NCBI RefSeq assembly: GCF_039538045.1
Contig: NZ_BAABBQ010000001.1
Coordinates: forward strand, 2,130,001-2,194,000
DNA: 64,000 bases
From: Sphingomonas swuensis
GTDB lineage: Bacteria; Pseudomonadota; Alphaproteobacteria; Sphingomonadales; Sphingomonadaceae
Direction: 5' to 3'
A program made the translations under genes and the position numbers. Below, one piece after another: positions 28,620-36,465 of this stretch. Each line of letters starts with the position of its first letter. Positions within the stretch are counted from its first letter, which is position 1. The notes under the pieces are model-generated. The model saw nothing but the letters and a program-made list of their open reading frames with translations. It did not search any database and was not told where the DNA came from.

Positions 28620-29480
28620 ATGAACAAGGTAACGAAATTCACGGCTCTGCTGATGGCTACGGCCGGGTTGGCAGCGTGCGGATCGCAAGCCGATAACCAG
28701 GTTGCTGCGAACGAGCCAGCGATGGATGCCAATATGGCGGCAGGTAACTCCATGCAGATGAGCGGGCCATTTGCGGAGGCCGAGATGCGCATGGACGAGC
28801 AGATGATGGCTGCGGTTGGCAGCGACGTCGGCCAGAATTGGCTCAAGAAGATGATCGTGCACCATCAGGGGGCGATCGACATGTCCCGCATCGTTCTGGA
28901 CCAGAACCCAACCGCCGATGTCGCAAAGATGGCGCGCGAGACCATCGCCAAGCAGGGTAAGGAGATCGAGGATCTCCAGAAACTGGTTCAGAAGGGTGCG
29001 CCCGACCAGCGCAGCGCTGAGCTGTACCGCCCGGCTATGATGGACATGCACCAGAAGATGATGGCGGCGTCGGGCTCGGACGTCTCGCAAACCTACATGC
29101 GCAAAATGCTGGAGCACCATAAGGGTGCTGTGGCGATGTCGGACGTGGCTCTTGCGAACGGAGTGACAGGCACGCTTCGCAGCCAGATCCAGAAGACTCG
29201 CGCGGATCAGCAGAAGGAAATCGCCATGGTTGAGGCCATGCTGCGGGGCGAACCGATGCAGAGCGCGATGCAGCAATCGGGAGCGAAGACCGCTGCGCAG
29301 GCCAAGGCAGAACCCGCACCGACAGATACGGCTAAGGCCGAACCGAAGGCTCAGCCGAAAGCCACATCAGCTGCCCGTCCGGCCGAGCCGAAGGCAAGCG
29401 CGGCGCCTCCCGCAAAGGCCGAACCTGCCCCTGCGGCATCGACTTGCGCTCCGGAGCATCGCGCAGCAGGGCACTGCTGA
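28620..29480 (+). CDS. Double-DUF305 lipoprotein with CopB-like C-terminal motif
   Basis: 286 aa, lipobox (AGLAACG), then two DUF305 units (MIVHHQGAIDMS and MLEHHKGAVAMS) in tandem, then about 70 residues of Lys/Ala/Pro linker. The last residues, STCAPEHRAAGHC, match the repeat unit of the CopB encoded 2.3 kb upstream. That suggests one metal-binding tag was copied between two unrelated proteins. Confidence 0.85.
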   Translation: MNKVTKFTALLMATAGLAACGSQADNQVAANEPAMDANMAAGNSMQMSGPFAEAEMRMDEQMMAAVGSDVGQNWLKKMIVHHQGAIDMSRIVLDQNPTADVAKMARETIAKQGKEIEDLQKLVQKGAPDQRSAELYRPAMMDMHQKMMAASGSDVSQTYMRKMLEHHKGAVAMSDVALANGVTGTLRSQIQKTRADQQKEIAMVEAMLRGEPMQSAMQQSGAKTAAQAKAEPAPTDTAKAEPKAQPKATSAARPAEPKASAAPPAKAEPAPAASTCAPEHRAAGHC

Positions 29481-29605
29481 TCGCATGAGGAGGTGATGGG
29501 GCTCGATTGGCGCGAGTTTATCCCTTCCGTCATCCTCAGAAGGAATGGGCTGGCAGTGACCTGCCGGCCCGCCACCAAACTCGCTGGGGGAGCGATCGTC
29601 AACTG

Positions 29606-30310
29606 ATGCGTAGCCGTGTGATTGCCCGAAAAACTCACAAGTGGCTTGGCCTCTTCCTCGGCCTGCAAGTGGTCGTTTGGTCGCTCAGCGGCCTTTACAT
29701 GACCTCGATCCACATCGACACGATCCATGGCGATCACTTCGTGCGCCATCAGCAGCCACCGGGCGTAGATGCGGCAACGCTGAGAGATCCGATCGCCCTT
29801 GCTTCGTCCTCCGGTGCCGAGAATGTCCGTTTGGCGTGGATTGATAGCCGACCGGTCTATGTCCTGACCGGTCAAGCTGGTGAGCAAGTTGTCGACGCTA
29901 GAAACGGGAAGGCTGTTGCCCGTCCAATGGAGCAGCAGGTCCGGGCGCTCGCCCGCTCATACTACACCGGCCCCGAGCCAATCTCGTCTGCGAGGCTGAT
30001 CACCGACATTCCGGGCGAGATAAGGGGCCGGAAGCCGCCGCTCTGGCGCGTGGAGTTCGCGCACTGGAACAAGCCGACGCTCTACCTCTCGCCGACGACC
30101 GGCGAATTGATTTCACGTCGTCATGAGCTTTGGCGTATCTTCGACTTCGTCTGGATGCTGCACATCATGGACTATGATGAGCGCGAGAACGTCAACAACC
30201 TGGTGCTGCGTGTTTTCACCTGGGGCACCGTCCTGCTCGCCCTCTCAGGTGCCTGGCTTCTGCTCTATGCCTTCCCGAGAAAAAAGAAGAAGGGAGCGGC
30301 ACGAGCATGA
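29606..30310 (+). CDS. PepSY-domain membrane protein, first of a pair
   Basis: 234 aa: RKTHKWLGLFLGLQVVVWSLSGLYM transmembrane helix (residues 8-32), PepSY-like periplasmic region (LWRVEF, YLSPTTGELISRR) and a second helix. WMLHIMDYDERENVNN is a repeated landmark shared with the next gene. The start is placed at ATG 29606 where homology to the pair begins. It may act in copper or ferric reduction; unproven. Confidence 0.8.
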   Translation: MRSRVIARKTHKWLGLFLGLQVVVWSLSGLYMTSIHIDTIHGDHFVRHQQPPGVDAATLRDPIALASSSGAENVRLAWIDSRPVYVLTGQAGEQVVDARNGKAVARPMEQQVRALARSYYTGPEPISSARLITDIPGEIRGRKPPLWRVEFAHWNKPTLYLSPTTGELISRRHELWRIFDFVWMLHIMDYDERENVNNLVLRVFTWGTVLLALSGAWLLLYAFPRKKKKGAARA

Positions 30311-31047
30311 CCATCAAGTCGATCTGGCTCCGTCGCATCCATAAGTGGGTTGGCCTGATCATCGGCGTTCAATTCCTGCTGTGGGCAATCAGTGGCACTG
30401 CCATGGCGTTGCTCAACATGGAGGAGGTCGCCGGGGGCAAGCGAGGCGGACAGAGCACGCCGGGGCTGCGAGCCACGCCAGTCGCGTGGCCACGGGTCCA
30501 GCAGGCGCTCGCTGGCCAGTCTGTAACCAAGGTGTCGCTCCAGCCGCTGCCTTGGGGCCAGCACCTACTGGTGACTTCCCCAAACGCGGGTGCCCGCCTG
30601 TTCAACGCTGCTACCGGCTTGCCAGTCCAGATAGGGGAGCGCGAGGCTCAGCTAATTGCTGCCGCTGCTCATCCGGATCGCGCAGTCGTTGCCCATGTGA
30701 CGCCGCTCACCGAATTGACGCTGGCTGTTCGAGAACACCAATTACCGATTTGGCAGGTCGCATTCCGCGACGACCGACACAGCAGTTACTATGTGTCAGG
30801 CACTACCGGCGCGGTCCTGGAACGCAGGAATGACACTTGGCGCTGGTGGGACTTCTTCTGGATGCTCCACAACATGGACTATGCCAAGCGCACCAGCTTC
30901 AACCACCCGCTCATAGTGACCGTTGGCATAGCTATGGCATGGTTGGCGGTGACAGGCTTTTGGCTGCTGTTCCGTACGATGTGGCGGCACGATCTCACAT
31001 GGCTGAAGTTTTCCAGGGGAACTCCTTCGGGCGCGGGCACTCGATAG
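30307..31047 (+). CDS. PepSY-domain membrane protein, second of a pair
   Basis: 246 aa, a diverged paralogue of its neighbour, with RIHKWVGLIIGVQFLLWAISG, YYVSGTTGAVLERR and WMLHNMDYAKRTSFNHP. ATGA overlap with the upstream gene. Two transmembrane helices flank a periplasmic PepSY part, so the two may heterodimerise. It ends the long copper transcription unit; a weak TTGGGCG/CGCCCAA hairpin follows at 31055-31082. Confidence 0.8.
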   Translation: MTIKSIWLRRIHKWVGLIIGVQFLLWAISGTAMALLNMEEVAGGKRGGQSTPGLRATPVAWPRVQQALAGQSVTKVSLQPLPWGQHLLVTSPNAGARLFNAATGLPVQIGEREAQLIAAAAHPDRAVVAHVTPLTELTLAVREHQLPIWQVAFRDDRHSSYYVSGTTGAVLERRNDTWRWWDFFWMLHNMDYAKRTSFNHPLIVTVGIAMAWLAVTGFWLLFRTMWRHDLTWLKFSRGTPSGAGTR

Positions 31048-31172
31048 TTTTGGTTTGGGCGGGCAGGTGATCCTTCGCCCAAGGTCCGTGATTGGCCAAG
31101 AACTGAAGGGAAGCAGACCGTCTGCGTTCGGCCACTTTCCGCCGCTAGGGTTAGGCCAGATCTCGCCGTCAA

Positions 31173-31250
31173 CTGGTGGTGGTTAGCCGACCGGCTGCTT
31201 TCGGGTGAACTGAGGCGGATAGCGGACGCTCGTTCATGCGGAGCGTGACG
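31173..31250 (+). repeat. Dispersed intergenic repeat, copy C
   Basis: TGGTGGTTAGCCGACCGG, CTTTCGGG, then ATAGCGGACGCTCGTTCATGC. It is the same family as the copies at 18796 and 33779. The 31048-31580 gap holds this repeat and the tRNA-like element, with no gene I can support. Confidence 0.6.
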
Positions 31251-31420
31251 ACTCGCTTGCGCCCGTTCCTGGCATATAGGGATCCGACGCTTCACCCGGT
31301 AAGCGGCCGCTGGGTGAATCAGATCCTAAATCGATAGCCGATGGCTGGTTCGTTGATGATGAGCCTTGGAAAGGCGGCATTCGCCTCGAGCGTTAGTCGA
31401 AGTCCAGATATTGAGGTTAG

Positions 31421-31489
31421 CCTCGCTCCGAGGGGCTCGAACTCCGGACCTTCGGCTGTAAAGCCCGAGGGTCTATTTAATTGAGCGAG
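31421..31489 (-). other. tRNA-like structured element or tRNA relic
   Basis: On the minus strand CTCGCTC and GAGCGAG close a 69-base element. Inside are GCTCAATTAAATAGA (like a D-arm GCTCAATTGGATAGA), an anticodon-arm-like hairpin around GGGCTTTACAGCC and a T-arm-like GGAGTTCGAGCCCCTC. The stems contain bulges, and no acceptor with CCA fits, so a functional tRNA is unlikely. Confidence 0.4.
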
Positions 31490-31580
31490 TAGTGGTCCGC
31501 TATTGCGGACGCATCGTTCTCACCCGCTCGCTCGTTATGTAACCGGCCGGGAGTTGGTCGTTTCTATCGAGGAGTCAAAG

Positions 31581-31874
31581 ATGCCGAAACTTGCGCTGTA
31601 CGTGCCGTTGAAGGCCAAACCCGGTAAGGAAAGCGATGTCGCCGCCTTTCTCACTTCCGCGCTACCCCTAGTTGAAGCCGAACCTGGGACCTTGACTTGG
31701 TATGCGATCCAAGAAGGCGATGGCGAATACGCGATCTTCGACACATTCGATACCGAGGGAGATCGGCAGACCCATCTGGATGGCAAGGTTGCTGCGGCGT
31801 TGATGGAGAAGGCGGAAGAACTCTTCGTCGAGCCCCCGCAGATCCATAGACTTACGCTCTTGGCAGCGAAGTAA
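31581..31874 (+). CDS. Antibiotic-biosynthesis-monooxygenase (ABM) domain protein
   Basis: 97 aa of dimeric ferredoxin-like fold, with LYVPLKAKPGKESDVAAFL, TWYAIQEGDGEYAIFDTF and the C-terminal helix VAAALMEKAEELF. Family members include quinol monooxygenases and haem-degrading proteins. GAGGAG nine bases before the ATG at 31581 decides the start. Confidence 0.82.
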   Translation: MPKLALYVPLKAKPGKESDVAAFLTSALPLVEAEPGTLTWYAIQEGDGEYAIFDTFDTEGDRQTHLDGKVAAALMEKAEELFVEPPQIHRLTLLAAK

Positions 31875-32071
31875 TGGCTGCTGAGCACCATCTCGATCAG
31901 CGCCGTGATGAATGGCAATTTTGAATCAAGAAAGCTGGTTCGCGACCACCGGTATCGGCGGCCGTAGCAGCCATCCGCCTGAGTGATGAGTGAGGAGCTG
32001 CTTTTGGAGAGCAGTTCCCCACAATCGCCTTGAACGTCTAGAAAACGAGAAACCTCGCAGAGACAAAGGTG

Positions 32072-32332
32072 TCAACGCAGCTGACTGTCCTTGCTGCCGC
32101 GTCGATTGAACACTGACGCCAGTGGTCGATCGCGACCGTTCTGGCATGTCACGCAGGTGCGGACTCCCGGCATTGCTCGGCGGCGACCCATGGGGATGTC
32201 ATCTCCGCACACAGTACAGAACGGCTCACTCTCGCCACTGGGCATGCTTGCCCGAGCGGCCAGCACCGCGTCCGCTACTGTATCATCAATCTGATCCTGA
32301 ACCGCGCCATCGCGCGTCCAACCGCCGGCCAT
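32072..32332 (-). CDS. DksA/TraR-type C4 zinc-finger protein
   Basis: 86 aa. The zinc finger reads FCTVCGDDIP and RTCVTCQ at the C-terminus, with a short N-terminal helix (QDQIDDTVADAVLAARA). It lacks the long coiled coil of DksA, like TraR and phage-borne members that bind the RNA polymerase secondary channel. AAGGAG precedes ATG 32332. Confidence 0.85.
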   Translation of the reverse strand: MAGGWTRDGAVQDQIDDTVADAVLAARASMPSGESEPFCTVCGDDIPMGRRRAMPGVRTCVTCQNGRDRPLASVFNRRGSKDSQLR

Positions 32333-32487
32333 GCGCCTCTCCTTCCTCAAGCATATGGGAAGGCGAGTGCGCCATTGCCATCCTGAGAGATAAGGTGCCC
32401 ACCTCGCCGGAGCCGTTCACCCCACGACGTCAACTGCTGATCTCAATCGATCGTAAGGAGAACAGCTGGGTTTTTGAATGTTCTGCC

Positions 32488-32520
32488 GAACGTCCGCAAT
32501 TGGTGGTAAGCGGACGTCGC
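32488..32520 (+). repeat. Dispersed repeat fragment with inverted arms
   Basis: CGTCCGC (32491-32497) and GCGGACG (32510-32516) flank AATTGGTGGTAA. A minimal, hairpin-forming copy of the island repeat family. Confidence 0.5.
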
Positions 32521-32536
32521 AGCAAGCCAGAGGGTG

Positions 32537-32731
32537 TCAATCGCGCTCGCTTCGCTTCTCATAGGCTTTGTGCAGAATGATGCCGAGGACGGGGCCAAAA
32601 ACAAGTCCGAGACCTACGTTTGAGGTCACGAGACCGAAGAGTAGCCCAAGGGACATTCCTAAGGCCATGGCGGCTCCGAGGCCATCTTTACGGCCGTCGT
32701 CAGGCTTGTCGGTTTCAGGCACATGCCCCAC
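32537..32731 (-). CDS. Small glycine-rich membrane protein
   Basis: 64 aa: charged N-terminus, then AAMALGMSLGLLFGLVTSNVG and LGLVFGPVLGIILHKA, two Gly-rich hydrophobic helices, and a basic tail. Function unknown; the glycine-zipper look suggests a small integral membrane protein. Confidence 0.55.
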   Translation of the reverse strand: MGHVPETDKPDDGRKDGLGAAMALGMSLGLLFGLVTSNVGLGLVFGPVLGIILHKAYEKRSERD

Positions 32732-32782
32732 AGAATAAATTTAAGCGCTATGGTGCTTCGATCCTATCAGGTGGAACGAACG

Positions 32783-32860
32783 TCCTCAATGGGTCGGTCT
32801 CAGACGTTCGGCAGGAACGTCGCATTTGGGTGGAAAGCGGACATCAGACCGCTATTATTC
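32783..32860 (+). repeat. Dispersed intergenic repeat, degenerate double copy
   Basis: AATGGGTCGGTCTCAGACG and TTTGGGTGGAAAGCGGACATC lie back to back, two partial units of the island repeat. A related single unit sits at 33306-33352 (CAATGTCCGCAATGGGTCGG). They flank the secreted-protein gene at 32902 on both sides. Confidence 0.5.
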
Positions 32861-32901
32861 AGTCCTTCTGTAACACACCGGGGACGGGAGACCTGCCAGT
32901 G

Positions 32902-33294
32902 ATGAACATGCGGCAAACTTGGGCTACTTTCGCGGGCCTCAGTGTGGGAGTGTTCGCGGTGCCAGCGGCAGCCGTACCGCCTCCGCCACCGGCGCAGGCC
33001 GGTTCCGAGGTCGGGACACACCAATGTGGTCGGCAGTCGCTGACCCTCGTTAAGAGTTGGGATTACAAGGTGGGGCGCAAGAAGGATTACGCCGTTCGCA
33101 TCGGCGGCAAACCGCTCTCGCAAGCTGATGCCCAGCGGCTGAACAGTGAGATTGAACTGCGAGGACCGTTCCAAGCTGCATCGGTCTACTGCGTCGACGG
33201 CGTTCCCTACGAGTTGGCGCTGCATCGGTACTCGCCGACCAGTGACAGACTGGGCATCTATTTTCGCGGGCGAGCAATAAGCAGCATCCGCTAA
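32902..33294 (+). CDS. Secreted hypothetical protein
   Basis: 130 aa with a signal peptide (WATFAGLSVGVFAVPAAAVP) and a short proline run, then a globular part with two cysteines (THQCGRQSL, SVYCVDGVP). No family recognised. An ATG six bases later (32908) is an alternative start. Confidence 0.55.
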   Translation: MNMRQTWATFAGLSVGVFAVPAAAVPPPPPAQAGSEVGTHQCGRQSLTLVKSWDYKVGRKKDYAVRIGGKPLSQADAQRLNSEIELRGPFQAASVYCVDGVPYELALHRYSPTSDRLGIYFRGRAISSIR

Positions 33295-33398
33295 ACCGCT
33301 CCGACACCAATGTCCGCAATGGGTCGGCAGACGCCGGAAGCAGACATTCGCATTGTTTCTAGACGAAGTGCAGCACTCATGCGGGAAAGGAAGCACAG

Positions 33399-33677
33399 AT
33401 GGCCGCAGAACAGCTGGGCGAGCTGCTGAGCGAGTTGAGGCTTCGGCACCAGAGGAGCGTCGATCAGCTTACGAGCCTGTTCGCGAGTGCCGAAGGACCG
33501 AGTCTTCTTGAGCTTGCCGCGAAGGTCATTGGTCCTGGGATCGCCGCAGCAGACTGGCTGACGAGCAGCCAGATCGGCTTGAACGGTGACGTCCCTGCCG
33601 TCATCGCTATAGACCCAGAAGGTTGTGAGAAGGTGAGGACCTATCTCAACCAGATTGAGCACGGCGTGTACGTCTGA
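33399..33677 (+). CDS. MbcA/ParS/Xre antitoxin-like domain protein, orphan
   Basis: 92 aa. After a helical N-terminus, AADWLTSSQIGLNGDVPAVI and DPEGCEKVRTYLNQIEHGVY follow the pattern of the toxin-binding domain of MbcA/ParS antitoxins (formerly DUF2384). No RES-domain toxin gene is adjacent. It may act in trans or be a domesticated regulator. The family match is by pattern only. Confidence 0.55.
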   Translation: MAAEQLGELLSELRLRHQRSVDQLTSLFASAEGPSLLELAAKVIGPGIAAADWLTSSQIGLNGDVPAVIAIDPEGCEKVRTYLNQIEHGVYV

Positions 33678-33778
33678 AGAATGGTTCTGCGCCTCCGTTC
33701 AGAGGGGACCGCCAAACCATCCGCCATCAACGCCGGTGCCCGAACGTGGACCTCGCCCAAGAAGGTCTTCGTCTATAA

Positions 33779-33890
33779 ATGGTGGGAAGCGGACCGGCCG
33801 GTTTCGGGCCGGCGATAGCGGTTGCAGACGCTCGTTCACGAAGGGCGCCGGGTCAGCTAGGCGCCCATAGCCGTCATCCGTCGTCGAACG
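33779..33890 (+). repeat. Dispersed intergenic repeat, copy D
   Basis: TGGTGGGAAGCGGACCGG, GTTTCGGGCCGGCGATAGCG, GCAGACGCTCGTTCACG, GGGCGCCGGGTCAGCTAGGCG. It is nearly collinear with 18796-18895. It separates the orphan antitoxin gene from the Dsb block. Confidence 0.7.
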
Positions 33891-33922
33891 GGCCGAGACC
33901 GAAAGCAGACGTGAATAGTCTC

Positions 33923-34564
33923 CTAGAGCTTCCTTGCATTCTCAAAGGCGGTTGCAAACTCGTCAGCTTGCAAAGCTCCGACGATCAGTAGACCGCCAAT
34001 GAGGTATCCGGGCGTGCCGGGCAAACGCATCCTCGCTGCATCGAGGCGATTACGGGATAAACGTTGGGAGATCAGGCTTGCGTGCGTTTCCAGATCAACG
34101 CCAAGCCGCTGCAGGTCGATGCCCACGCCAGCGGCGATCTGCATGATCGAGGCGGCGGTGAAGTCGGACCTGCTGGCCATCAAAGCCTTGTGCATAGCCA
34201 CGTAGCGGCCTTGAAGGTGCGTGGCGATGGCAACGCGCGCTGCTTCTTCTGACTGTGGGCCGAAGATCGGCCAGTCGCGATAAAGCAATCGCACTCTGCC
34301 ATCCTTCTCAACGGCCTCATCGAGACGGGGAGCCGCATAGAGGCAGGCCGGGCACCGATAGTCGGTGAAAGTGACCACGGTGAGATCAGCATCCTCGGGG
34401 CCAAAGGAGGGCCAATCATTGTCTTCCATAATGCTCTTGGCGGCGGCGTTGTCGCTGACATCCCGGCCCAGGGGCGCTGTACTCTGAAGGACAATGCTCG
34501 CCGCCGCGCCAGCCATGGCTACCCCAGCAAGGGAAAGCGTCTCTCTGCGGGTCAGGGTCACCAT
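33923..34564 (-). CDS. DsbA-family thiol oxidoreductase
   Basis: 213 aa, signal-anchored (RRETLSLAGVAMAGAAASIV, possibly twin-arginine) with a thioredoxin-like DsbA fold: active site CPAC in FTDYRCPACLYAAP, then LLYRDWPIFGPQSEEAARVA and the cis-Pro in LPGTPGYLIG. A closely related paralogue lies at 38598. It probably acts with the ScsB-like reductase as a copper-tolerance disulfide system. Confidence 0.88.
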   Translation of the reverse strand: MVTLTRRETLSLAGVAMAGAAASIVLQSTAPLGRDVSDNAAAKSIMEDNDWPSFGPEDADLTVVTFTDYRCPACLYAAPRLDEAVEKDGRVRLLYRDWPIFGPQSEEAARVAIATHLQGRYVAMHKALMASRSDFTAASIMQIAAGVGIDLQRLGVDLETHASLISQRLSRNRLDAARMRLPGTPGYLIGGLLIVGALQADEFATAFENARKL

Positions 34565-34594
34565 CAGGGCTTGGCACCGGCGTCAGTGGCGCCG

Positions 34595-35131
34595 TCAGTC
34601 CGTGACAATGGCCCAACCCTTGAGCTCGAGTGTCGTCAACGTCACCAGGGCTGAAAGGTCGACAAGAACTCCTGGCAAGATGCTGGAGCGCTCGATCTTC
34701 TGGCCGGCAAGGGCCTGCCCGCAAACATGGAGGCTCACACCAATCGCCCGCAGACTGGAAATCAGGGCGACGTTTGGGTTCGGACCGCCATACTTGCGGC
34801 TGTAAGCTTCGTTGGTCAGCAAGGATCCCGTTGCTGCGCCGTGGACGGCGACGACGATCGAGACTTGGCGGGCAGGTACACCTTCCGAGCGCAGCAGGTT
34901 CACATAGCGGGCGACTTTCTCAAGGCTCGGGTTGACCTGATCCGATTTAAGGGCGGCCTTGGTGACGCTGAACGCCACCCGGTAATCGAGCTTGCGGTCT
35001 GCCCGCGTTGCGGCTTCTGGGACGGCTACAATCGCGCCATAGCCCGGAACCGCTGGATGGCTCCGCTCCTTCGTCGCCGTCGTGTCCAAGCTGATCGCCG
35101 CGAGAATCGAGATAAAGGCTGACCCGATCAC
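34595..35131 (-). CDS. DsrE family periplasmic protein
   Basis: 178 aa with an N-terminal hydrophobic signal and a DsrE/DsrF-like domain: KVARYVNLLRSEGVP, IVVAVHGAATGSLL, and the conserved single Cys in VSLHVCGQALAG. DsrE proteins handle sulfur or thiols. The GTG start overlaps the upstream L,D-transpeptidase stop by four bases. Confidence 0.82.
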   Translation of the reverse strand: MIGSAFISILAAISLDTTATKERSHPAVPGYGAIVAVPEAATRADRKLDYRVAFSVTKAALKSDQVNPSLEKVARYVNLLRSEGVPARQVSIVVAVHGAATGSLLTNEAYSRKYGGPNPNVALISSLRAIGVSLHVCGQALAGQKIERSSILPGVLVDLSALVTLTTLELKGWAIVTD

Positions 35132-36408
35132 GAGGCTTTGCCTTCGGTCATCGCTGACGGCAGCTTGTCCTTGTTGTAGATGTCTCGCTGGTCGACGAGC
35201 TTCCCGTCGACCGGGTAAGCGGTCAGGTACGACAGGTAGACAGGGACGGGGCGGAGAAGCGGCACGTATTTGTCGGTTTCCGTCGCCGTGGGGTCGAGCA
35301 CATCACCAAGGATGAGCTTCGACAGGCCGTCGGGATTTTCGAGCCTGACACAGCCTGCGCTGGCCAGCCGATCATCCTGTTTGAAGAGCGACTTGCCTGG
35401 CGTGTCGTGAAGGTAGATTCCCATCTCGTTGGGGAACTTGAAGACGATCTTGCCCAAGCCGCTGGTGGGCCCAGGCTTCTGCCGCACGAAGGCTTCCACC
35501 CTGCCCTCGACGACGGCCTTCCAGTCGACCTTGGCGGGGTCGAGCACCTTCGGGGCCGGGCCGAAATCGGAAAGCACCTCATATTCCTTTGACCGGAGAT
35601 AGGCCGTGCCCTCCTTGAGCACTCGCGGCGCCACCTTATCGCGGGTGATGTCGGTTGGGATGTGCCACGACGGGTTCTGGATAGCGTAGCGTATCATGCC
35701 GGCCATCTCCGGTGTCTGGGTGTGCTTCATGCCCACCACGACCTTCATGCTTTCGAGGATGCGGGTTCCTTCTCGAACTTCCAGCCGGGCCGAGGGAACG
35801 TTGACGAGGATGTAGCGAGCCGGGCCTCTCGGCAGGGCACGGGCTCGCTTGAGGTTGAGGCTGAGCAACGCGCTTCGCCGAGGGTCATTCCCGCTGGCGA
35901 GAAGCTCGCGCCGGGTCTGGGCATAGATGGGGTTCATCCATGCCATCTCCTCGATGAAGGTCTCGACCGATCCACTCTCGCGCGCTCGGAGGAGTAGCAA
36001 GGTTGGCCGCACCGGGCGCGGCCGTGCTGCCGGATCGACATAGGTGACGCCGGTGTCTCCGGCCTGCGCCAATGCTGCCGCATAGCGAACAAAGGCCGCT
36101 GACAGGGCCAGGTCCATTGCGCGCCGGTCGCGGCGAGGGTCTGCCATCGTCTTGGCCGCTAGGTCGCGCAGCCTTGCGACCTGGTAACCTTGCGGCGCGA
36201 GACCATCTACCGCGCTGGTTTCGAGAAGTCGAAGCAACGCTTCCACGGCGGCCGGCGTCCAGAAGGGCTGGTCGAAGCGGTATTGGTGGAACGCCTCGAC
36301 TTCCGCAGAGATCTGCGCCGCAGAGGGCGAGGGTTGAGCCGATGCCGGGGTTCCCACTCCGAGCAAGGAAAGGGCTGCGACGGGCGCGAGGAAAGGTCGA
36401 AATTTCAT
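35128..36408 (-). CDS. L,D-transpeptidase (YkuD domain, YcbB-like)
   Basis: 426 aa with a signal peptide (ending near PASA), a long N-terminal scaffold (residues 30-230), and the YkuD domain: HIPTDIT, GIYLHDTP and the catalytic Cys in SAGCVRLENP. It makes 3-3 peptidoglycan crosslinks. Such enzymes are copper-sensitive in E. coli because of their active-site Cys, which may explain its place among Dsb and copper genes. A response-regulator-like box sits upstream at 36449. Confidence 0.92.
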   Translation of the reverse strand: MKFRPFLAPVAALSLLGVGTPASAQPSPSAAQISAEVEAFHQYRFDQPFWTPAAVEALLRLLETSAVDGLAPQGYQVARLRDLAAKTMADPRRDRRAMDLALSAAFVRYAAALAQAGDTGVTYVDPAARPRPVRPTLLLLRARESGSVETFIEEMAWMNPIYAQTRRELLASGNDPRRSALLSLNLKRARALPRGPARYILVNVPSARLEVREGTRILESMKVVVGMKHTQTPEMAGMIRYAIQNPSWHIPTDITRDKVAPRVLKEGTAYLRSKEYEVLSDFGPAPKVLDPAKVDWKAVVEGRVEAFVRQKPGPTSGLGKIVFKFPNEMGIYLHDTPGKSLFKQDDRLASAGCVRLENPDGLSKLILGDVLDPTATETDKYVPLLRPVPVYLSYLTAYPVDGKLVDQRDIYNKDKLPSAMTEGKAS

Positions 36409-36448
36409 GGCGTCGGGCTCCAAGGGAGCTGACGGGTGGAAGCCCAGC

Positions 36449-36465
36449 CTTAAGCCAAGCTTATG
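36449..36465 (-). promoter_or_regulatory. Candidate response-regulator box before the L,D-transpeptidase
   Basis: CTTAAG-N5-CTTATG, one base off the CTTAAG-N5-CTTAAG box in front of the response regulator gene. It lies at the end of the kinase gene, 40 bp upstream of the transpeptidase start. The 11-bp periodicity fits OmpR-family tandem half-sites. Confidence 0.6.

Noticed and set aside
30879..31295. 138-codon minus-strand frame after the PepSY pair
   Set aside because: It overlaps the real PepSY gene end and the repeat, with no ribosome-binding site or motif.
31421..31489. Considered as a functional tRNA gene
   Set aside because: Stems contain bulges and mismatches, the D-arm lacks the GG, and no acceptor with discriminator and CCA fits.
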